NCBI RefSeq assembly: GCF_963675165.1
Contig: NC_087377.1
Coordinates: forward strand, 393,501-457,500
DNA: 64,000 nt
Direction of reading: 5' to 3'
From: Halichondria panicea
Taxonomy: Eukaryota; Porifera; Demospongiae; Suberitida; Halichondriidae
The translations under genes and the position numbers were made by a program. Below are positions 57,268-64,000 of the stretch, one piece after another. The notes beneath the pieces were generated by a model that made no database searches, was not told the origin of the DNA, and was given only the letters and a program-made list of their open reading frames with translations. How positions within the stretch are numbered: position 1 is the first letter of the stretch; every line of letters begins with the position of its first letter.

Positions 57268-58240
57268 TGATGATATCAAGTGATGGTTCACTGTCAATAA
57301 AGTGATCATGTGCTGTAATACTCATGATATTAATGAATCATAAAACAAAGTATACACATGACGTCCATGCAGCAATCTAGCAATGACCACACGATAATTG
57401 TACACTTGCTTTACGCTATAATTATAGGCTAGCTGAGAAGTTGCTTTGTTCTCAGAATCTTTGTGTCCTGATATCTCAGGTATATTAAGGACTGGGACCT
57501 TCAATTATTGCTGAATCAGCTAAAACGCAGCCACGCCCACGATTTTTAATATGTTTTGTGTGTAAAAATTTTGTGCAGCTACTGATCTTTTTTAGTTCTA
57601 AAAACGGTGTTCTAAACCTTCCTTTTAGCTCTTAATTCTTAGTGTAGTAGGTAGTTCAAAGGCTTAAGCAGACATAATTATCTGCTGGGAGAGAGCCACT
57701 TCTTTGGCCAAAGGTGAGATTTTGCACAAAACTTAGTCTTACAGCTGACAATAAGTGACATTTTTATTTTTATAGGCTAATAACTTACTCTAAATAGAAC
57801 ATGATGCTCTCTCCCAGCGGATATGTCTGCTTAAGCCTTTGAACTACCTACTACACTAAGAATTAAGAGCTAAAAGGAAGGTTTAGAACACCGTTTTTAG
57901 AACTAAAAAAGATAAGTAGCTGCACAAAATTTTTACACACAAAACATATTAAAAATCGTGGGCGTGGCTGCGTTTTAGCTGATTCAGCAATAATTGAAGG
58001 TCCCAGTCCTTAATATACCTGAGATTGCTGATTCAGTCACAGTTTCACCCGTGTTTATGATCGTACAACAAATTTATAAATAAAACAAATTAGAGTTTTT
58101 CTGTTAATTGTGCAAAAACGCTAATGCAAACAGTACGGGGAACTTTATTCTGATGGCTACTGTATGTATGTTATTATAATTATACTCATGCAAGAGGCTA
58201 ATACAACTAGAGCTAGAGGCATGCTGACACTTTTGAGAAT
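57268..58240. repeat. Diverged copy of the tandem unit, split by a hairpin element
   Basis: GATGATATCAAGTGATGGTT, AATAAAGTGATCATGTGCTG and the block CTTTGTGTCC...TTTCACCCGT follow 15,210-15,600 in order. The sequence TTATTCTGATGGCTACTGTA near 58,145 continues the match. Confidence 0.75.
57473..58025. mobile_element. Long hairpin element, about 225-bp arms
   Basis: The left arm begins ATCTCAGGTATATTAAGGAC and the right arm ends with its exact inverse. Near-perfect pairing continues to about 57,700 and 57,805 (GCTGGGAGAGAGC against GCTCTCTCCCAGC). The loop is about 100 bases with no coding content. It lies in a copy of the repeat unit whose relatives lack it. Confidence 0.9.
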
Positions 58241-58760
58241 GGAATTTTAGTAGTGTATGAGAACATGCATTATGGACTAAGTCAGCAAAGAAGACTGGAG
58301 TCTTGGATATAACTATGGCTCTTCTGGGGCTATAGGATCAGGATAAGCAAAGAAGCAACAATCACAATTATAATTATAATTTTAGCTTTCTACTTTAGTG
58401 ACCCTTTTTTCATTCTTCCTGGCACGGGATCACTTAACAGTAAAAACGTACCTCGAATAAAGGACGCGTGTAGCTAGCTAGCCATGCAGCGGAAGTTCCG
58501 TTTTTGCTTGCTTATATTCAACAACAAAGCTTTAACGCCTTAACACAACTTGTTGTGTGAAGACTATCCATGCTGTTGACGCTGTGCCATGAAGCCTACT
58601 ATATACATGACTATACAATGATTGATTATGCATAAATGTATAATATACATGCAATGCAATATTCAACACAGACGACATAATAATTATATAACTTTAATAC
58701 AGCAACCCTAATCCGCACTATTATTATAAGAAGGTGAATGACATAAAGTAATCCAATATA
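58241..58760. other. 3-prime side of SH3 gene, no gene seen
   Basis: A+T-rich. Nothing recognised. Confidence 0.5.
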
Positions 58761-59920
58761 TCAGGAGAATATTGACTTGGGCACTACAAATGATATAGAA
58801 AACCTCCCATAGTACAGTGTGTGTGCGTGTGCGTGCAATGTCAAGTTCTTACCTGGTTCTGGTGGAGGCTCGGCTGGTACCGGGATGAATTCTATAAAGA
58901 TACTTGGGAAGACCCCCTCCTTATTGTTGAGCCTCCCTCTAAACCATCCCTCCTCCTCTTCTGCTATCACCTCAACGATCTACACAACAAAGCAGAATAC
59001 TCATTTATCATCTAAATACATGTACAATATAAATGTAAAACCTCGGACTTCCTAACAAGATGAGCAGTTATTACTCTGCCTAACGCTTTATGATGGTACA
59101 GTGCACATAAGAAAGGAAAGCACATGACTCTAGTGTATAAGAGAATAATCTGCATGACAATAGACTGGTTTACACAGTTAATAAACATCAACAGCCCTGC
59201 ACAGAACAGTCAAGTTTTAATTACCTGTCCAGCTTCAAGAGAAAGCTCGTTAGGACTTTCTGCAACAAAGCTGTACACCACCTTAGCACGTCGGCTCTTT
59301 ATAGCTCCTCCACCATCTGAAATCACGCAGACACGCACATGTAACGTTAGCATAGTTAACATACAAACATCAGGATATTTTCCTTGTAGCTCTAACTAAC
59401 TAACAAAGTCTGTTAAGTACCTCGCACAACCGGTGGCTCTGATGGTGGTTGTGCTGGAGGTGGGATCTTGGCTGGTCTCATTTTGATAAAATTGACAGGG
59501 AAGAGCCCTCTTTCTCCATTCAGAGTTCCTTCACACCAGCCTTCATCAACCTGTGTGTGTAAGTGGGTGGGCTTGTATTGATCCTGTAATGTTAATTTAT
59601 GGGTGAAAACAGAAAAACGAAAGTCTAGGTGCACAGAGCTCCCTCTGAAACTAGAACCAACACCCTTTCAGAGGAGGTTATTGCTCCAAATACAGACTCC
59701 CCCACACAGGGAGATACCAGCCTGACCACTACATACAATACCATTTACAAGACACACTACACACAAAACTAAACACTGTCACAATAGAGAAGAAGCCTGG
59801 ATCCCTAAACAGTGAAGCAACACACATAACTCACTGTCACAACATCTTGAATGATATCCCCTACATTCAAAGACAGCTCACCATCTTGAGTTTTCGGAAA
59901 CGCAAAAAGAACTTCTGCCG
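58761..59920 (-). CDS. Two-SH3-domain adaptor protein (first exon not found)
   Basis: Exons 59920-59835, 59550-59421, 59316-59225, 58979-58853 and 58783-58761 join in frame to about 152 residues. SH3-1: [20 protein letters not shown] then [21 protein letters not shown] proline-rich linker follows ([13 protein letters not shown]). SH3-2: [20 protein letters not shown] then [20 protein letters not shown] and a proline tail. Both show the ALYDY-like start, the GW and the GLFP/GVFP-N/S-F signature of SH3 domains, which bind PxxP ligands. They resemble those of CD2AP/CIN85-type endocytic adaptors (family resemblance, not proven). Each SH3 is split at the same place by a phase 0 intron, so they arose by duplication. 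The final seven-codon exon (VPKSIFS-stop) is plausible only. The missing start exon may lie beyond the transposon nest at 60,100. Confidence 0.8.
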
Positions 59921-60414
59921 CTGTTTGGAAAAACAACATTAATGTGTATCAGGAAGAACAACATAATTATACAACACAAACAAATTCAACGATTTTCTGA
60001 TTTTTTGAGAGGCTTATAGAAGGAGCTCTTTCAGATAGCTTGCTCAAATCTCAAATTTAAAACGGGCCATAATTTCTCTTTCAGAAAAATACCATGGGCT
60101 ACTGTATAGCGGGTATATTTCGAGGGTATAAATGTTCGCAGTTTTCGCCTGTACCGGGAAATTTTATACCCATGAAAATTTATGAATAGTACTATTAGTA
60201 GGCGTGTTCAGTATTATTGACCACACCTATCGACAATAAGAGGAAAGAAAAAAGGAATCAAGAGACAAGGACGCCGGTATAGGCCTGATTGTTTTGTACT
60301 GGTGCATGCATGCATGGTATCCCCTGATCATGGCCTGCACAGCAAACGTTCTGCTAGAGGTGGGAGACATAGTGCCTCACCGATTCTATTATTTTATACA
60401 GGCATTTGAGGCTA

Positions 60415-61630
60415 CAGTAGACTCTCGCTATTCCGGCTCTCTGAAGTACGGCCACCTCAATATATCGGCCATTTGGCTTGGCACGGAATGCTAGCTATAT
60501 GTTTACTGCACAAAACTCACCATGAAGTACGGCCACTCGCTATTCCGTTTACCGGCCAGTGCTGGCTGTCCCAAACAAGGTTTTCACTGTAATTTTATAC
60601 GTATATTACGGCCGGATATGACGTTTTGGGTGTGGTTTAGCAAATAAATAAAATTGGATTACACTTAACCCTTTCCCGGCTTTAATTAAAAAAACAAAAT
60701 ACAGAATAAATACATATTTTTCTTTAAAAATACATATCTCATGAACAACGCATTGAAAATCACTTGCAACTATTTCCTACAGGTAGCCCAGATCCTGGGG
60801 GTACCATGACATCATCATCGTTACCTAGCAACTAGTTCAATCAGGATCAGCAGAAACTTCTCTGCGAGGTCGTATCGGCAGGCGCTCTTTTCCCGGGAAA
60901 TGTTTTCTTCACCTACACACAGGTTTACAAGTTCAATGGTGGCTCATGATGTCCACTTGTGTACTAACTAGACTAAGCATACCATACTGAAGCTATCCAG
61001 ACTACATAATTATGATACTCCATAGTTACTTACAAGGTCCAGGACTTTGGTTCATGCTCAGGAGCTTCTTCCTCCGGCTCTTCAGGCTCTATGTTTATAG
61101 CTTGACCTCTGAGAAGTAGTTTCCTCTCTTGGTATGATCCCAGTCACTGTCCTCTTACTCAACAAGGCCATAAGTATCGTTATTCTCACTGTCTAGCTGC
61201 CCTAGAACCTCGCTGAGGTTGTACTACCAAGATCTTGTAGCCATTATCAAACAGTCACTTTTCTTTCGACAGTACTGCACAAAGTGTACCTTGAGGCAAG
61301 ATATTAAAGATACCATGTGAAAGAGCAGCCCAATGCGCATGTGCTGGTACCTACAGTGTGCGCATAACTCCAACACAGCGCCCACAACGATTTTTTGAAA
61401 ATTATCACTACCGCTGCCGTCATATGACGGCTAAAGCCGGGAAAGGGTTAAATAGAGAACAGAATGATTCATTATCCTACATTATCCTCGAGACAAGAAC
61501 CGCAAAAGTAGTCATTAGATTCGAGGTAAGGTCGTTTTTAAGCCGCGGCTATTTCCTGAGCTGCAGCCACCTCGCTATTCCGGCCAAGCTGCATAGTCCC
61601 AAAGGTGACCGGATTAACGAGAGTCTACTG
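60415..61630. mobile_element. Pogo/Tigger-like TIR element, TA target, itself split
   Basis: Ends CAGTAGACTCTCGCTATTCC and the inverse of CAGTAGACTCTCGTTAATCC, with TA on both sides (60,413-60,414 and 61,631-61,632). The CAGTxxACTCTCG start and TA duplication resemble Tigger/pogo ends as I remember them. Repeats of the GCTATTCCG...GGCC motif occur inside. No transposase frame. Confidence 0.8.
60669..61447. mobile_element. Innermost element: piggyBac-derived, non-autonomous
   Basis: The ends CCCTTTCCCGGCTTTA are exact inverses over 16 bases and are flanked by TTAA (60,665-60,668 and 61,448-61,451). On the minus strand at about 61,245-61,025 a decayed acidic segment (LSEVLGQLDSENNDT, a stop, EDSDWD, then EPEEPEEEAPEHEPKSW before a GTAAGT) resembles the N-terminus of piggyBac transposases. 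It is therefore a deleted copy keeping only part of its gene. Confidence 0.8.
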
Positions 61631-61856
61631 TATTACCGCTAAGGGTGTGGAGGTACAGCTGCATGTAGATGTGCGCAAGCGCCAGAAGGCTGGAACTCAG
61701 ACCACGAACGCGAAATCCTTCGTAGAGGTCCACCCGCGAAAATTTATATCCTCGAAATAATACCTGCTATACGGTACATAGCTTTGAAAAAAAACGTTTG
61801 CTACTGCCTAATGAAAGGCAGTAGGGCTGCTACCTAATGAAAGGCAGTATAGGGCA

Positions 61857-62095
61857 GGGATGGAGGAGATGCTCAAGTGATACTGGGATATACCCAGAGG
61901 AATGCAAGCAGGTACTAGGTGAGGGATGGAGGAGATACTCAAGTGATACTGGGAGACCCAGAGGAGAGCATGAGGTACTAGGTGAGGGGTGGAGGAGATG
62001 CTCAAGTGATACTGGGAGACCCAAGGGAGAGCATGACTGCAAGCAGGTACTAGGTGAGGGGTGGAGGAGATGCTCAAGTGACACTGGGAGACTGC
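61857..62095. repeat. Tandem repeat, four units of 63-72 bp
   Basis: Units share GGGTGGAGGAGATGCTCAAG, TGATACTGGGAGACCCA and GGTACTAGGTGAGG. Open frames in both strands are by-products. Confidence 0.9.
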
Positions 62096-62190
62096 CACCA
62101 TCACAATAGGAGAGAGGAAGAGATCGCACATGCACTGGATACTTTTCAATAATAATTATAATTATTTCCATTTCACTTATTATAATACAT

Positions 62191-64000
62191 GATGATATCA
62201 AGTGATGAATGAAATGGTTCACAGTCAATAAAGTGATCACGTGCTGTAATACTCAATTTCTTGATTTAGTCTGACAATGACATGATATTAAAATGAAATT
62301 AAGAATAACAAAGTACTCTGCGCACTTAAGGCCCGGGTCCAGATTTCAACACCAAAATTTACACTCTGTTCAAACTGCTGTATTATTTGCAATATACAGT
62401 GTATGCTGCATCAAAATGATCCAAAATGAAGCTCAATGTTTTCTTTTTCCAAAAAACTAATTAGCTTAATTCAATTATGCTAATTAGTCCCATAAATGAT
62501 GATGACGTCATGGCACTTTCAGAAAGAGAAGTGCAAATACGGCGTTGAAGATGCCAAGATCAAGCTTCAAAAACAAGGCTAGATGAACATCTCATAGCTA
62601 GGTACTAGTATCCTTGATGGGAAGAGTAGGAGTTATTGTATTCTTGAGATACACAAAATAGCCTACCTCTAGAGTGGCTGTCAGAGCTAAAGAAGCTAGC
62701 ATAGCTAAGAAAGTTTTGGACATTTTTACTTCCCATCAAGGAAACATAATCATAACAACATACTCTATCTTTTGAGGGCCTAAACAGCTACTCTTACCTT
62801 GTTTAAGTCCGCTGTATTTGTTGCCAAAGATAATCTATAATAGTTCTAGCAGCTAGCTAAGCAAATACATTGACCTTATGACGTCACATGCAATGAATAA
62901 CATTAATAAACATTATGAATCTCATTAACACTACATGATCTACATGATCTACATAAAATGTTGGCAATGAATAAAATTAATCTTATCAGTGCCTGACCCA
63001 GGCCTTAACTGCGCAGAGTACACAGTAAGTGAAGTGAGCATTCCATGATAGTAATAAACTATCTGCATAATTATGATACTACAATGACAAGCTAGGTTAG
63101 CTGCCAAGTTGCTTCATTCTCAGATTCTTTGTGTCCAGTTAATTGTTGCTGACTCATCAACACTTTCACCCGTTTTAAAATTGTACAACAAATCGTAATT
63201 ACGGTGCGTATACGAATAAAACATGTGCGTTCAATTCCAGTTGACAAGACATTTTCTGTTTGCGTAAAAACGACAACGTGACGTGCCATGCAAATGGTAC
63301 AGGAACTTTATTCTGACGGCTACTGTATGTTATTACTCATGCACGAGGGATGTACTGCTAATACAACTAGAGCACGAGAGCAAGAGTTGTATTAGCAGTA
63401 CATCACAAGGGCATCACCTTATAATCAACTTAATGCTGATAGTGCGTAATAGTCTTGCATGCGTCATAATTATACTGGGTTCCTAGTAGCAACCAATGAC
63501 ATTTGAGCATCTATGCGGCATAACAGGCTGCCACGAAGCAACAAATTCACAACAGAGGCAGCACTAACCCTCAGGAATTTATACCACAAAATACCACAAA
63601 TAAGTCAAATGTGAGAGCAATGCCATCCATAGGGAGGTGGGTGGTGCTTTAAGGTTACGCTAAAATACCACTACTTACTACCCGACAGCACTGCTATTCA
63701 CAACGGAGGCAGCGGTAAAATCAATAGGGAGGTGGGTGGTGCTTTAGCTATCCTCGTCCCCACGTCCACTTCACCTCCAAGGAAGAGGGTCTGGTATCAG
63801 TATAATGAACTGAAAAGCTGACACTAGCCTCCATCGATGGACGGACCACGCCCATATAACACTAACGTAGGCTCTATTAAGAGAGCTGTGAAGAGCAGCT
63901 GTAACAAACCTAACCTCTGTCTCAAGCTAGCTAGCTATATAATTATAGCGTATAAAGAGTGGGCTATATGTACTGGGCAACATCTAAACAAGAGGCCGTA
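62191..64000. repeat. Third copy of the 2.69 kb unit, partial, with an insertion
   Basis: 62,191-62,315 plus 63,019-64,000 matches about 22,430-23,545 at lower identity than copies 1 and 2 show to each other. It runs to the window edge. Includes the conserved hairpin (63,349-63,404) and one 340-bp subrepeat. Confidence 0.85.
62316..63018. mobile_element. Palindromic TIR element, 703 bp, copy 2
   Basis: Nearly identical to 45,656-46,357. The host reads AAAGTA before and TACACAG after, while copies 1 and 2 of the unit have AAAGTACACAG, so the target duplication is TA. Confidence 0.9.

Larger units (their letters stand above)
60100..61776. mobile_element. Outer MITE split by a nested element
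   Basis: The left end TACTGTATAGCGGGTATATT, then TCGAGGGTATAAATGTTCGC, matches the inverse of the right end ...CTCGAAATAATACCTGCTATACGGTA. Without the inserted DNA the element would be about 460 bases. The ends resemble those of other TACCGTAT...GGGTAATTTTCG elements here. Confidence 0.75.

Noticed and set aside
61808-62240. Frames with repeated SISSTPHLVP or similar
   Set aside because: Product of the 63-72-bp tandem repeat at 61,857-62,095.

Overview
The window looks like nuclear DNA of an early-branching animal, most likely a demosponge such as Amphimedon. That placement is an inference from gene style: A+T-rich DNA, short GT-AG introns, a ROC/COR-type GTPase joined to death domains, death-domain and ankyrin-repeat genes, and dense small inverted-repeat transposons. 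No database was consulted. Exon models were built by hand, by checking splice sites and codon phase.

Layout. 0.3-5 kb holds interspersed repeats with two nested terminal-inverted-repeat (TIR) elements. 6.96-8.81 kb (minus) is a gene with two tandem death domains, next to a protein kinase exon. 10.04-13.93 kb (minus) is gene A, a ROC/COR-like GTPase with two death domains. 14.3-24.2 kb is a 2.69 kb unit in tandem duplicate; the first copy carries a 4.5 kb piggyBac transposon (15,942-20,463) whose five-exon transposase reads open from end to end. 24.2-25.9 kb is dispersed repeat and CA microsatellite. 26.0-28.0 kb (minus) is a small ankyrin-repeat gene. 28.6-29.4 kb is a 74-bp minisatellite, followed by a kinase C-lobe fragment (minus). 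31.2-32.1 kb may hold a small two-exon plus-strand gene. 32.28-43.74 kb is a satellite array of 40-bp and 33-bp units arranged in higher-order blocks. 43.7-44.8 kb is its degenerate flank.

Further along, 45.3-47.05 kb is a second copy of the 0.8-4.6 kb repeat, 47.56-49.15 kb a broken piggyBac copy, 50.9-52.8 kb two TIR elements, and 53.3-57.04 kb (minus) gene B, a paralogue of gene A. 57.3-58.2 kb is a diverged copy of the tandem-duplicated unit carrying a long hairpin, 58.76-59.92 kb (minus) a two-SH3 adaptor gene, 60.1-61.78 kb three transposons nested in one another, and 62.2-64.0 kb a third copy of the duplicated unit with another element inserted.

The recognisable host genes (death-domain protein, ROC/COR genes A and B, ankyrin protein, NAK-like kinase pieces, SH3 adaptor) all lie on the minus strand and look like signalling or innate-immunity components. 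The most striking biology is that genes A and B share a nearly identical GTPase body and hinge exon but end in two unrelated-looking death-fold modules, each carried on phase 1-1 exons. A satellite, several transposon families and a local segmental duplication surround these genes, and several insertions can be dated relative to each other because an unoccupied copy of the same site is present in the window.
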